Shown: positions 8,945 to 18,900 of the stretch, in pieces
Layout of the letters: every line of letters starts with the position of its first letter
How positions within the stretch are numbered: position 1 is the first letter of the stretch
Assembly: GCF_003671495.1 (NCBI RefSeq)
Contig: NZ_RCHN01000041.1
Location: forward strand, 62,001-126,000
From: Ketobacter sp.
GTDB taxonomy: Bacteria > Pseudomonadota > Gammaproteobacteria > Pseudomonadales > Ketobacteraceae
Direction: 5' to 3'
DNA: 64,000 nt
Translations under genes and position numbers: made by a program
The notes under the pieces: model-generated
What the model was told of the DNA's origin: nothing
Seen by the model: the letters and a program-made list of their open reading frames with translations, nothing else
Databases searched by the model: none

Positions 8945-10225
8945 ATGTCGACCGAGCTAATCATAACAATCCAGGTGGTGTTCGCCCTGATCGTGGCGAT
9001 CGTGATCCTCCTGTTGATCACCCGGCGCCAGAAGCAGACCATTACCCAACTGAAAGACATCCTCACCTCGGTGAAAGAGGAGATCAGCGGCGAGAACCTG
9101 ACCGGTTACCTGCAAATGGAACTGGATGACACCACTGCCCATTGCGCCCAGGAAACCGTAGCCCTGCGCCCGGAGCTGTCGGCAGAGGACATGGCCATTT
9201 CCCTGCGCTTTATGGTTTTGCAGGCAGAGCTGGCCCTGGTGCAGGACCGTGTTGGTTCGGCCCGCACCCCGTGGAGTGAAAAAATCAGGAATTACATCGG
9301 CCTGGCGGAAAAAGTACTGGAGCTGAGCAAGGCCCGGGTGGATCACGCCACCAAAACCCTGAACGACACCCACAACGAGGAACTGGCCGCCAAGGACGAA
9401 TCCATCACCGCGCTGGAGACCGAGAAACGTATTCTGCAGGAACAGCTGGATAACCTGAAACCGCTGGTCACCTGCCTGCAAAGCGCAGCCGAAACCGAGC
9501 AGCCGCGCAACGACCTTGAGCTGAAGCTGCACAAAGCACTGCTGGGCATCTGTGAGAACTTTCCCAACAGTGAGCAGCTACGGGAACTGGTGTACCTGCT
9601 GCATGAAGCCTATTACGAGTCGGGCTCCGAATCAGCCCCTGGATCAGCTTCTGAATCCGCCACTGAATCGCCTTCTGCCGCAGCCGGCAGCGAGCCCCCC
9701 ACCAATTTCGCCCAATCCCAGAACATCGGCATTCTGAACAACATCATCGACCAGCAAAGTGCCACCATCAAAACCCTGAAACAGCAGATCGAAACGCTGG
9801 AAAATCAGCAGGAGCGAGATGCCCTGGAGCAAACGGTGGACAGCCTGGACGATGTGATTCGCCAGGGCAGTGAGTGTCTGGATTCCATCAAGCAGGACAT
9901 CCCCTTTGAAACGGACACGACCCTGGATAATCCCAAAGCCGGTGAAGTCATCGACCAGTTCATCGAGGACAGCGCCGCCATGGTGGAGAAGATTCACATG
10001 CTCTCCAACCAGAACAAACAACTGATGCTGGAGAACGACGAGATGCGGAAAGCACTGGAATCGACTTCAGAAAACGAAGACCCCATGGTGGCCGGCTTGA
10101 CTCTGAAGCTGGAAAACCAGCAACAGGAATTGATCACACTGCAGACCCAGTTCCAGGATCTGGAAGAACGCTACCTGACACTGTACGAAGAAAAGCACGG
10201 CAACCGCGCCCCACCCATGCTATGA
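8945..10225 (+). CDS. membrane-anchored coiled-coil protein, function unknown
   Basis: 426 residues. One N-terminal transmembrane helix (about residues 5-25, 'IITIQVVFALIVAIVILLLI') is followed by RRQKQ, so the bulk should be cytoplasmic. Long heptad-rich stretches occur at about 140-180 and 265-300, and again near the C-terminus ('LENQQQELITLQTQFQDLEERY'). A Ser/Glu/Ala-rich linker (about 223-250) divides two helical halves. I do not recognise a named domain. The ATG at 8945 is preceded by a weak AGGTTAGGT box. It converges with, and overlaps by 6 bp, another coiled-coil gene of unknown function. Their pairing suggests a structural or scaffolding partnership, but that is inference only. Confidence 0.72.
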   Translation: MSTELIITIQVVFALIVAIVILLLITRRQKQTITQLKDILTSVKEEISGENLTGYLQMELDDTTAHCAQETVALRPELSAEDMAISLRFMVLQAELALVQDRVGSARTPWSEKIRNYIGLAEKVLELSKARVDHATKTLNDTHNEELAAKDESITALETEKRILQEQLDNLKPLVTCLQSAAETEQPRNDLELKLHKALLGICENFPNSEQLRELVYLLHEAYYESGSESAPGSASESATESPSAAAGSEPPTNFAQSQNIGILNNIIDQQSATIKTLKQQIETLENQQERDALEQTVDSLDDVIRQGSECLDSIKQDIPFETDTTLDNPKAGEVIDQFIEDSAAMVEKIHMLSNQNKQLMLENDEMRKALESTSENEDPMVAGLTLKLENQQQELITLQTQFQDLEERYLTLYEEKHGNRAPPML

Positions 10226-11812
10226 CGGTGGAGGACTTTTGCGAGTCAGATTCTCTGCCACCTTGGAGATGTTCTTTTTGAACGCCGGGTCCACCAGCTC
10301 GCTCTGCACAAACAGCTTACTCACGGCATCTTCCAGTTTCTTCAGGTCCATGTTGAGGCGTATGCTGTTTTGGTCACCCGGCGCGATGCCCAGGCTTTTA
10401 CGCATTTCCTGACCCAACATATTGATTACCCGGCTCAGTTTATCCTTCTGCTTATCCAGGTTGCGCTCAAAGGTCTGGAACACATCATGGCTGCGTACAA
10501 TCAGCGCGTCCACCTGGGCCTTCTGTTTCTGCACAGAACTTTCCGCCAGGATCGCCTCATAGCGAGCCTGCACTCCACGCATCAGTGACCCCAGATTATC
10601 CACCAGCCGGGCATAGCGTTCCTCATCCTGGCGCGGTGGGTCCTGGATCAGGATGCAGCAGTTCGCTTCGAACAGCATGAGGTGAGGGTCCTCCACTTTC
10701 TTGGCGGCGGGAATACGGCTGTTGAGTTGGGAAACCAGTTCCTCATTGCCCTCCGTTTGCGGATAAAAGCGGTAGCCATCCGCAGCAGCCACCCCCACCA
10801 CCGACTTCAATCCAAACGCATTGACGGATTTGACCAGCTCGGCAGCCAACTGCTGATGCGTGTGACATTTGAAACTGGTGAGCATAAAAAGAATGATGAT
10901 CCCCAGATCAGAATTGGACATAAATGCACTGTAAGCCGCATCGGAGGTGGTGGCCAATTCCCGTTCCAGGCCTTCGATCTTTAACAGCAGCTGCTGCGGG
11001 TCGGCATCCAGCATCGCCTCTGTCAGGGTTTCCTCACCGGTGAGGATCACCACTTCGTCTTCGTCGTTTTCCTGATAACGTCCGCTTCGCCCATTGGCAT
11101 CGTTGGCCAGCTTCAACTGCATGTTCTGCTCTTCCAGACGGGCGATTTCCTGCTCGAGTGCAGCCAGGCGGGTATCCCTTTCCTCCAGCGCTGAATTCAG
11201 CCCAGCCATTTTCTTGTGTGCCGCAGCGAGTACTTTATCCTGTTGGCTGTTTTTGCGTTCCATCTCCTGCAGCTGCTTTTCCAGTGCCGCCATGACATTC
11301 TTTTGCATGTCGGCATTGGCCTGGCTGAACTCGGCTTTGGGCTTGGTGGGGGGTGGCGCATCCTCTGCCTCGAACAGCAACCCGGCTTCCTGTTTGAGGC
11401 GCTTATCCAGATCAAAGAAAAAGGAGCGAAAACGATCGGAATTGCTCAGGCGATCCTTGTAAACCTGCAGCAGGGTATCCGGGCGCATTTCCCGCGCGGC
11501 GATATCCAGGGTCTGCACAAATTTTTCGTGGGTCAGATACGCCAGCACCACCGGTTGCAAGCGGGCCTTCAGCACCCGCCAATAGTTGTGTTCGGCGCCA
11601 TTGAACGGAAGGCAGGATCGCTCCGCTTCCAGGAACAGCAGCCGCAACATGGCAACCTGCTGGTCGACGCTGCCTTCCGGGTCCAGCAGGGTCGGATCAG
11701 CGACACCCAATACCTGCAGGCGCTGCCGCGTATCCTGTAACGCATCGGCGATGAATGCCTCAACGCTATTCACATCCGTGGAGGGTTGTTGATCGACAGA
11801 ATCTTTCGCCAT
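10220..11812 (-). CDS. soluble coiled-coil protein with possible GAF-like domain, function unknown
   Basis: 530 residues from the ATG at 11812, which has AGGTGG four bases upstream; two ATGs 24-27 bp earlier have no ribosome-binding site. There is no signal or membrane helix. The N-terminal helical domain (about 1-150) precedes a strong coiled coil at about 170-240 ('ALEKQLQEMERKNSQQDKVL', 'RDTRLAALEQEIARLEEQNM'). A mixed alpha/beta region (about 295-400: 'LGIIILFMLTSFKCHTHQQL', 'VVGVAAADGYRFYPQ', 'HLMLFEANCCILIQDPP') has a GAF-like strand pattern, which is tentative. A second helical region closes the protein. It lies 68 bp downstream of rlmKL on the same strand, so it may be cotranscribed. 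Confidence 0.72.
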   Translation of the reverse strand: MAKDSVDQQPSTDVNSVEAFIADALQDTRQRLQVLGVADPTLLDPEGSVDQQVAMLRLLFLEAERSCLPFNGAEHNYWRVLKARLQPVVLAYLTHEKFVQTLDIAAREMRPDTLLQVYKDRLSNSDRFRSFFFDLDKRLKQEAGLLFEAEDAPPPTKPKAEFSQANADMQKNVMAALEKQLQEMERKNSQQDKVLAAAHKKMAGLNSALEERDTRLAALEQEIARLEEQNMQLKLANDANGRSGRYQENDEDEVVILTGEETLTEAMLDADPQQLLLKIEGLERELATTSDAAYSAFMSNSDLGIIILFMLTSFKCHTHQQLAAELVKSVNAFGLKSVVGVAAADGYRFYPQTEGNEELVSQLNSRIPAAKKVEDPHLMLFEANCCILIQDPPRQDEERYARLVDNLGSLMRGVQARYEAILAESSVQKQKAQVDALIVRSHDVFQTFERNLDKQKDKLSRVINMLGQEMRKSLGIAPGDQNSIRLNMDLKKLEDAVSKLFVQSELVDPAFKKNISKVAENLTRKSPPPS

Positions 11813-11880
11813 TGGGCCACCTGAACGCCTTTCCATCATTAAAGATTAGCAAAGAATTCAGGTGATTAGTTTTTACCAGG

Positions 11881-14043
11881 CTACTTGTGGCGAAACTCCC
11901 AGCAGCGGTGAATGGGCTTGCCGCGGGCAAAATCCGGCGGCAGACTTGCCTGCGTCACATCGGTGACGTCGTACCGCTCCATCAGTTCAGGCTCCAGCTC
12001 AAAGCGATTGAAATTGTTGGAAAAAATCAACAGGCCACCCGGTTCCAGCCGTTTCATGGCCAGATCCAGCAACTCCACCTGGGATTTCTGCACATCAAAA
12101 TACCCCTGCATGCGCTTGGAGTTGGAAAAAGTCGGAGGGTCCACAAAGATCAGATCGAACTGGTCATGGCACTGTTTCAACCAGGCCATGCAATCACTGC
12201 GCACCAGCTGATGATGACTTTCACTGCAACCATTCAAATACAGATTGTTGCGGGCCCAGTTCAGATAAGTGGCAGACATATCCACCGAGGTGGTTCGTTT
12301 CGCCCCCCCAATCGCCGCGTGAACCGTGGCCGCTGCGGTGTAGCAAAACAGATTGAGGAAGCGGGTATTTTTGGCCAGTTCCTGCAGCCGGATGCGTGTG
12401 GGCCGATGATCCAGGAACAGCCCGGTATCCAGGTAGTCATCCAGGTTCACCAGAATCAAGGCACCCGCCTCATCCATCGGCAACATGCGTTTGCTTTCAC
12501 CCAGTTTCTGGTATTGCTGTTTGCCTTTCTGCCGCTGTCGGCTTTTTACGTGCAATCGACTGTGGGGCAGCGCAAAGAATGCTTTCAGGCTATCCAGGGC
12601 ATCCTGCAGCCGCTGCTCTGCTTTTTCCGGGCTGACACTTTTAGGCGGCGCGTATTCCTGCACATGCAAATGGCCGTTGTACCAATCGATGGCCATGTTG
12701 TACTCGGGGATATCGGCATCATACAGGCGATAGGCCAGCACCTGCTCCCGTTCGATCCATTTCTGCAGACCTTTCAGATTTTTCTTGATGCGGTTCAACA
12801 GATCCTTCGCCGGCGCACTCTCCACATAATCGTGTTGCAGTTCCGGTTTCTCTGGCACACATTGATGACTGGCACGTTTCACCACGTCACCGCTGCGAAT
12901 CACGCAACGAATTGCCCCGTTGTACACCCGTAGCGTTTCCGGGTGATCCAGTTGCAGGGCATCGGCGAACTCAACGTTGTTGGTGATCAGTGCGGCGCGC
13001 CAGTGTTCACAGTTTTCCTGCAGGCGGCGGGCAATGGCCCGATACAGAAAAATCAGGTCCGCATCCTTGTCCAGACGCTCACCATAAGGTGGATTACACA
13101 CCACCATCCCCAACGGCTCTTCGGGATTCTGGTGCAACGCGAACTGTGCCAGCTCCCGGCGCTCCACATGAATACATCCCTCCAGTCCGGCCGCTGCAAT
13201 ATTTTTCATGGCCGCCTGAATGGAAGCGTTATCCGCATCGTAGCCTTTGATCTGGAATGAAAAGTCCTCGGAGCGATCCTCCTGTGCCACCTGATGCACC
13301 GCTTGCTGCCACTGACCCTCATCGTGATAGGCCCACTTTTCAAAGCCGAAACGTTTGCGCAGCAAACCCGGCACCATACCGGATTGCATCATCGCTGCTT
13401 CAATCAACAACGTGCCCGAACCACACATGGGGTCCACCAAACGGGGATACTCTGCATTCGGCCAACCGGCACTCATCAGTAACGCCGCAGCCAGGGTTTC
13501 CTTCAGCGGCGCTTCGTTCTGCGCCACCCGATAGCCACGTTTGTGCAAGGGCTCACCGGACAAATCCAGTGCCACCTGTACCAGCTCGCGACCAAAGTGC
13601 ACATGGATGCGCATATCCGGATTGCGGGTATCCACGTTGGGCCGGTCACGCTGGAAGTGACGGAAATAATCCATGATGGCGTCTTTGGTGCGATAGGTCA
13701 GAAACTGCGTGTTGACATTCACGGACGCTTCTTTCGACGTGGAAATCGCCACACTGTTCTGCAGGGAAAAATGCGCCTGCCAATGAACCTGCCGCAAACG
13801 ATGGTAAAAATCGTCCTCGTTTTTGTACGGGAACTCGGCAATGGGCAACAGCAGCCGCGACGCAATGCGGGAACGCAGGCAGATTTCATAGACATTTTTC
13901 AGGCTGGCCGGCCCTTCCACGGCGCCCCTCACCAATGTGTATTCCGGCCCGGCAACTGCCTGAATTTCCTGTAATAAAAACGTTTCCAATCCTCCGGCGC
14001 AACTCACTACCAAGCGCGACGAATTCCAGTCGAATGTACTCAT
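11881..14043 (-). CDS. rlmKL: bifunctional 23S rRNA guanine methyltransferase RlmKL
   Basis: 720 residues, the usual length of the RlmL-RlmK fusion, which makes m2G2445 and m7G2069 in 23S rRNA. An N-terminal THUMP-containing RNA-binding part (about 1-160) is followed by the first Rossmann methyltransferase ('VDPMCGSGTLLIEAAMM' near residue 200; catalytic 'VVCNPPYGERL' near 315). The second methyltransferase has 'LNLFCYTAAATVHAAIGGAK' near 560 and 'LIFVDPPTFSNSKRMQGYF' near 640. Both NPPY/DPPT-type motifs are present, so both activities are expected. The ATG is at 14043. The gene is leftward and divergent from rmf, another ribosome-related gene, across a 273-bp AT-rich region. Confidence 0.96.
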   Translation of the reverse strand: MSTFDWNSSRLVVSCAGGLETFLLQEIQAVAGPEYTLVRGAVEGPASLKNVYEICLRSRIASRLLLPIAEFPYKNEDDFYHRLRQVHWQAHFSLQNSVAISTSKEASVNVNTQFLTYRTKDAIMDYFRHFQRDRPNVDTRNPDMRIHVHFGRELVQVALDLSGEPLHKRGYRVAQNEAPLKETLAAALLMSAGWPNAEYPRLVDPMCGSGTLLIEAAMMQSGMVPGLLRKRFGFEKWAYHDEGQWQQAVHQVAQEDRSEDFSFQIKGYDADNASIQAAMKNIAAAGLEGCIHVERRELAQFALHQNPEEPLGMVVCNPPYGERLDKDADLIFLYRAIARRLQENCEHWRAALITNNVEFADALQLDHPETLRVYNGAIRCVIRSGDVVKRASHQCVPEKPELQHDYVESAPAKDLLNRIKKNLKGLQKWIEREQVLAYRLYDADIPEYNMAIDWYNGHLHVQEYAPPKSVSPEKAEQRLQDALDSLKAFFALPHSRLHVKSRQRQKGKQQYQKLGESKRMLPMDEAGALILVNLDDYLDTGLFLDHRPTRIRLQELAKNTRFLNLFCYTAAATVHAAIGGAKRTTSVDMSATYLNWARNNLYLNGCSESHHQLVRSDCMAWLKQCHDQFDLIFVDPPTFSNSKRMQGYFDVQKSQVELLDLAMKRLEPGGLLIFSNNFNRFELEPELMERYDVTDVTQASLPPDFARGKPIHRCWEFRHK

Positions 14044-14316
14044 TTGGATTAAACACCACGTGTAAGCCTATGAATTCGTTTGCAACAAATGCTTAAGGCC
14101 TAATTTATCAATTACTCAATTCAATCGTTCGTGTCTTTTTTATGACAATTTTTTTGTCGACATCATTAATAAAGTTCGGTACTAATGTATGTCCGGGCTT
14201 GGGAAAAGCCCACAAGAATCCTCAGCATTCAGCATCATCAATACAGGAGCAGAACTCTACGCTTTAGCCATCATTTCATCTCTCAGAATCGCAAACGGAA
14301 AAGAGGTCGATCATTT

Positions 14317-14520
14317 ATGAAGAGACAAAAACGCGATAAAGCCAGCAGAGCCTACATCAAGGGTTACAACGCCGGTGTCAGTGGACGATCCAAAGACTCA
14401 TGCCCCTTCACCGAAATTGTATCACGACAAACCTGGCTCAGTGGTTGGCGAGAAGGACGCACTGACCAATGGGAAGGATACACAGGCGTATCCGGCATTC
14501 ATAAAATAGCGAATCTCTGA
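14317..14520 (+). CDS. rmf: ribosome modulation factor
   Basis: 67 residues. It opens MKRQKRDKASRAYIKGYNAG and contains 'DSCPFTEIVSRQTWLSGWREG', the hallmark RMF sequence. RMF binds 30S subunits in stationary phase and drives 100S ribosome dimerisation with a hibernation-promoting factor. The ATG at 14317 follows AAGAGGT by 9 bases. In-frame codons extend upstream but the extension is not RMF-like. The protein is slightly longer than the E. coli form (55 residues) because of a C-terminal tail. The AT-rich 270-bp region upstream is shared with the divergent rlmKL. Confidence 0.94.
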   Translation: MKRQKRDKASRAYIKGYNAGVSGRSKDSCPFTEIVSRQTWLSGWREGRTDQWEGYTGVSGIHKIANL

Positions 14521-14599
14521 CCTCACCTTTTCGGGGTTTTGTATAGCAAACTCAATTCTGAATTGCTAAACGCAGATCTGAAACACCAGTTCCTTAAAA

Positions 14600-14659
14600 G
14601 AGTGTCTCCCGCACTCTGGCAGCCAAGGCTGCCGCCCAGAGGCCCCTTTACGGGGCCTC
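14600..14659. terminator. three consecutive hairpins between convergent rmf and pyrD
   Basis: Three stems follow one another: GAGTG-loop-CACTC (about 14600-14617), GGCAGCC-AA-GGCTGCC (about 14619-14634) and GAGGCCCC-loop-GGGGCCTC (14639-14659). They fill the gap between the 3' ends of rmf and pyrD and probably block read-through in both directions. None has a long T tract, so Rho-independent strength is uncertain; the third, followed by GTTCATTG on the plus strand, is the best candidate. Confidence 0.5.
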
Positions 14660-14678
14660 GTTCATTGTGGGCGCCGGC

Positions 14679-15689
14679 TCAGCGCCAGGCTCGCACACAA
14701 TCCGCAATCAACCTGGGGCCGGCGTAGATAAAACCACTGTATACCTGAACCAGACTCGCTCCCACCCGTTTTTTCTCAGCCGCCTGGGTGCCACTGACAA
14801 TGCCGCCCACACCCACAACCGGCATGGCACCCTCCAGGGCAGCACACAGTTGCTGTAAAACCTGAGTGGATTTTTCAAATACCGGTGCTCCGCTCAAACC
14901 ACCCTGCTCATTACCATGGGGCAAGTGGGCGACGCCTTCCCGGGACAACGTCGTATTGGTGGCAATTACGCCATCCACACGGTGTTTCTTGAATTGTTCC
15001 GCGATCTGCTTCACCTCATCCGGTTCCAGGTCGGGGGCAATCTTCACCAGCAGGGGCACATACTTGTCGTGCTCCTCCGCCAACCGCTGTTGTGCGGATT
15101 TCATGCCCTGCAACAGAGTGTCCAGGCTTGCACCGTACTGCAGGGAACGCAGCCCCTGAGTGTTGGGGGAGGAAATGTTGATCACCACATAGTCCGCGTG
15201 CTTGTATACCTTGTTCAGGCAGATCAGATAATCGTCCAGTGCCTGCTCCACCGGAGTATCGAAGTTCTTGCCGATATTGATCCCCAGGATGCCGTCATAA
15301 CGCGCACGCTTCACCTGTTCCACCAGATGATCCACCCCCTTATTGTTGAACCCCATGCGATTGATGATGGCCTGCTGCTGCGGCAGCCGAAACAGGCGGG
15401 GCTTGGGGTTACCGGGTTGCGGGCGAGGCGTGACCGTGCCTATTTCAATGAAGCCGAATCCCAGGGAACCCAGTGCATCAATGTGATCCCCGTTCTTGTC
15501 CAGGCCAGCCGCCAATCCCACCGGATTTTTGAAGCGCAGACCCAACAGCTCCACCGGTGCCTCCAGCCTGGGCAGCAAACAGCGGGTCAACCCCAGACGA
15601 TAACCCAGCTCAATGGACTGCAATGCCAGATGATGGGAGGTTTCAGTGGGCAGGGAAAACAGGATTTGTCTTGCTACTTTATAGAACAT
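14679..15689 (-). CDS. pyrD: quinone-dependent dihydroorotate dehydrogenase
   Basis: 336 residues, the length of class 2 (membrane-associated) PyrD, which oxidises dihydroorotate to orotate with quinone as acceptor. The N-terminal amphipathic region ('MFYKVARQILFSLPTETSHH') is the membrane-docking and quinone-entry segment of this class. The FMN barrel motifs are clear: 'KNPVGLAAGLDKNGDHIDAL', 'IEIGTVTPRPQPGNPKPRLF', 'INISSPNTQGLRSLQ' (catalytic-Ser segment) and 'VVGVGGIVSG' for phosphate binding. It is a single leftward gene that converges on rmf. The DUF2835-type small gene lies upstream in the same direction after 59 bp. Confidence 0.96.
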   Translation of the reverse strand: MFYKVARQILFSLPTETSHHLALQSIELGYRLGLTRCLLPRLEAPVELLGLRFKNPVGLAAGLDKNGDHIDALGSLGFGFIEIGTVTPRPQPGNPKPRLFRLPQQQAIINRMGFNNKGVDHLVEQVKRARYDGILGINIGKNFDTPVEQALDDYLICLNKVYKHADYVVINISSPNTQGLRSLQYGASLDTLLQGMKSAQQRLAEEHDKYVPLLVKIAPDLEPDEVKQIAEQFKKHRVDGVIATNTTLSREGVAHLPHGNEQGGLSGAPVFEKSTQVLQQLCAALEGAMPVVGVGGIVSGTQAAEKKRVGASLVQVYSGFIYAGPRLIADCVRAWR

Positions 15690-15748
15690 GGCTCACACCG
15701 CGAAAAAATCCGGGCGATTATACCAGCATGCGGGCCGTTACTGCAGCG

Positions 15749-15967
15749 CTAGCGCAGCTTTTCCACCCCCAGTAACTTGTTGTTGTCGTCAAAATAGATG
15801 GCAAAGGAACCCTGGATGCCCCCGTGGGACACATAGGGGCGCAGGCACTCAGCAGGAAAGCTGACCCTGCGCCCATCGCGGCTGCGGGCGACAACGGAAC
15901 GTGCCGCCCCCTGGTACCACTTCAGGTATTCCTCCGGCGAAATGGTTATGTCAACAATCAGGTGCAC
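15749..15967 (-). CDS. DUF2835 family small protein
   Basis: About 72 residues from a GTG at 15967; a GTG four codons upstream (15979) is also possible and neither has a strong ribosome-binding site. The translation runs 'HLIVDITISPEEYLKWYQGA' with 'VVARSRDGRRVSFPAECLRPYV' and 'GSFAIYFDDNNKLLGVEKL', which I recognise as the DUF2835 pattern of short beta-rich proteins. The start overlaps the end of gdhB (stop at 15951-15953) by about 17 bp, so translation is probably coupled to GdhB. I recall this gene next to gdhB in pseudomonads, which supports the assignment. Function is unknown. Confidence 0.72.
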   Translation of the reverse strand: MHLIVDITISPEEYLKWYQGAARSVVARSRDGRRVSFPAECLRPYVSHGGIQGSFAIYFDDNNKLLGVEKLR

Positions 15968-18900
15968 TGCTGGTCTCACTGTGCAGCGTGGTCTGAGCCA
16001 GATCCATCAACTCCCGCAGCGCTACGCCGTACATGGAAAACTCCTTCACATCCATGCCATGGAACTCGGCGATCAACGCCTTCCAGCGGGCAATCATGGT
16101 TTCGTGATGCTGAGCCCAGGCATTGACGCGCTCTTCCACAGAGTGGGCCTTGCCGCCCATCTGCAGGACACCCACCGTCAACGTACGCTGCTGCCAGTCC
16201 AGGTCATCGCGGTAGGCTTCCCGGGCCAGCGCCTGCCAGTGGTTCTCAATGTTCAGGGCATTGATCTCCTCATTGAACCAGTACAGATCCAGTTGAGAAC
16301 CCAGGGCAAAGTAGACTTCTGCCACTTCCGGTACCGGTTTGCCGGTGACTTCCGCCGCCTGAATGATCCCCAGTACGGGCAGCATACTGTCTGCACCGGC
16401 AATAAAGGTGGCCAGGGTGGACGGCACGCCTTTTTCCACATAACGGTTATGCCGCTCTTCCCACACTTCACGTCGCGGCCCGCTGAGCACCACCGGCAGG
16501 CTATCCGCCACTGCCTGCACACCCTGGCGGAAACGATTGATGGCGTCCTGCACATTGACACCACAACGGTTGTTGCGCAGGAACCAGCGGGTGGCCCGTC
16601 GCATCAGGCGAATCAGCATACGCATCATCTCGATCTGCTCTGCAGCGTCAATCTTGTAGTCCAACGCTTCGATCTGCTGCCACCAGTTTTCCAGATCAAA
16701 CACATCGCGGGAGGCAATGAAGGCCCGGGCAATGTCCGGAACGCTGGCACCGGCGGCGTCCTTCATGCGATGCACAAAGGTAATACCCATGAAATCCACC
16801 ATACCACTGGCCACCTGGGTGGCCACGATCTCGCGCCGCAGCTTGTGGGCATAGAGCGGATCGCGATAGCGCTCCACCAGCACTTTGGGGAACGCTCTTT
16901 CGATTTCATGGCAGATATAGTCATCGTCCGGCAGCGTGGAATGGGTCAGCTGGTCTTTCAGTATGGCTTTGGTGTAGGACAACAGAGTGGACAGCTCCGG
17001 ACGGGTCAAACCTTTTCCATTCACGACCCGCTCATGGATCTCTTCTTCGGTGGGAATGTATTCCAACTCGCGGTCCAGTTTGCCCTCCGCCACCAGGGCA
17101 TGAATATAGCGCTTGTACTCACCCATGCGGTAGATGGTCTCACTGCGGGCCACACTCAGGGCCTGGGTTTGGCGGTAGTTGTTTTTCAACACCAGCTCCG
17201 CCACTTCCTCGGTCATCTGCGCCAACAGTTCGTTGCGTTGCTTCACGGTCATATCGCCGTCGTGAACAATATCGTTCAACAGGATTTTGATGTTGACCTC
17301 GTGGTCAGAGCAATCCACGCCGCCCGCGTTATCAATGAAATCGGTGTTGGAAAGACCACCATTCAGGCTATATTCAATGCGCCCCAGCTGGGTGATACCC
17401 AGATTGCCGCCCTCGCCGATCACCTTGGCCCGCACATCCCGGCCATTGACCCGCAGTCCGTCATTGGCTTTATCCCCCACTTCGGAATTCATCTCCTGGG
17501 AGGATTTGATGTAGGTGCCAATGCCACCATTCCAGATCAGGTCCACCGGTGCCTTCAACAGTGCCGAGATCAGTTCCGTGGGCGTCAGGGCATCCGCGTG
17601 AATATCGAAGCGCTCTTTCATCTGCGCCGAGATACGAATGGACTTGGCCGCCCGCGAGAACACGCCTCCGCCGGCTGAAATCAGCTCTGAGTTGTAGTCG
17701 CTCCAGTTGGAACGCGGCAAGTTGAACAAGCGCTCCCGTTCCTGATAGCTGGCTTCCGGATCAGGATTGGGATCAATGAAAATGTGCAGGTGGTTGAAGG
17801 CTGCCACCATCTGCAGTGTGCGGGAACGCAGCAAGCCATTGCCAAACACATCCCCGGACATATCACCGATGCCGATCAGGGTGACGGGGTTGGTCTGCAC
17901 GTCAATACCCAGCTCCCGGAAATGCCGTTGCACCGAGACCCAGGCGCCCCGCGCCGTGATGCCCATTTTTTTGTGGTCATAACCCACTGAACCGCCGGAC
18001 GCGAAAGCATCACCCAACCAAAAGCCATATTCCTCCGACAGACTGTTGGCAATATCCGAAAAGGTTGCGGTGCCCTTGTCCGCCGCCACCACCAGATAGG
18101 GGTCGTCTTCATCTTTGCGGATCACATTTTGCGGTGGCACCACTTCGCCATTCTGCAGGTTATCTGTGATGTCCAGCAGGCCGCGAATAAACGTCTTGTA
18201 GCATTCGATACCCTCGCTCATCACCGCATCACGGCTGCCGGATTTGGGCAGTCGCTTCGGATAGAAACCGCCTTTGGCACCCACCGGCACGATCACCGCA
18301 TTCTTCACCTGCTGCGCCTTCACCAGACCCAGCACCTCGGTGCGAAAATCCTCCCGTCGATCGGACCAGCGCAGACCACCCCGCGCCACCTTGCCGCCGC
18401 GCAAATGTACCCCTTCCACCCGCGGCGAATAGACAAAGATTTCAAACATGGGTAACGGCCGTGGTAATTCCGGAATGGTTTTCGGCGCCAGCTTGAACGA
18501 GATATACGGCTTGTACTCACCGTTGTGATCCTGCTGATAGAAATTGGTGCGCAGGGTTCCGGTCATCATATCCAGATAACGCCGCAGAATCCGGTCCTCA
18601 TCCAGGCTGGCCACCTGATCCAGCTGCTCCAGAATGGTGGCGCGCAATTCCGCTTCCGCCGCGTCACTGGTGGGTTGGTCCAGCGCAAAACGCAGCTCAA
18701 AAAACTCTGCCAGCAAGCGGGTCACCTGGGGATGATTCACCAGGGCATCCTTGATATAAGTCTGGCTGAAGGCAAAGCCGGTTTGTTTGAAGTAACGGGC
18801 ATAGGCCCGCAGCATCGCCACCTGCCGCCAGCTGAGGCCCACCGACAACACCAGGCGGTTGAAGCTGTCATCCTCGGCAAAACCACGCCAGGTGCTGAGA

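Noticed and set aside
15942..17678. 578-codon open frame on the plus strand inside gdhB
   Set aside because: Antisense to a confident gene. The composition is His, Gln and Leu heavy, and no motif or ribosome-binding site supports it.
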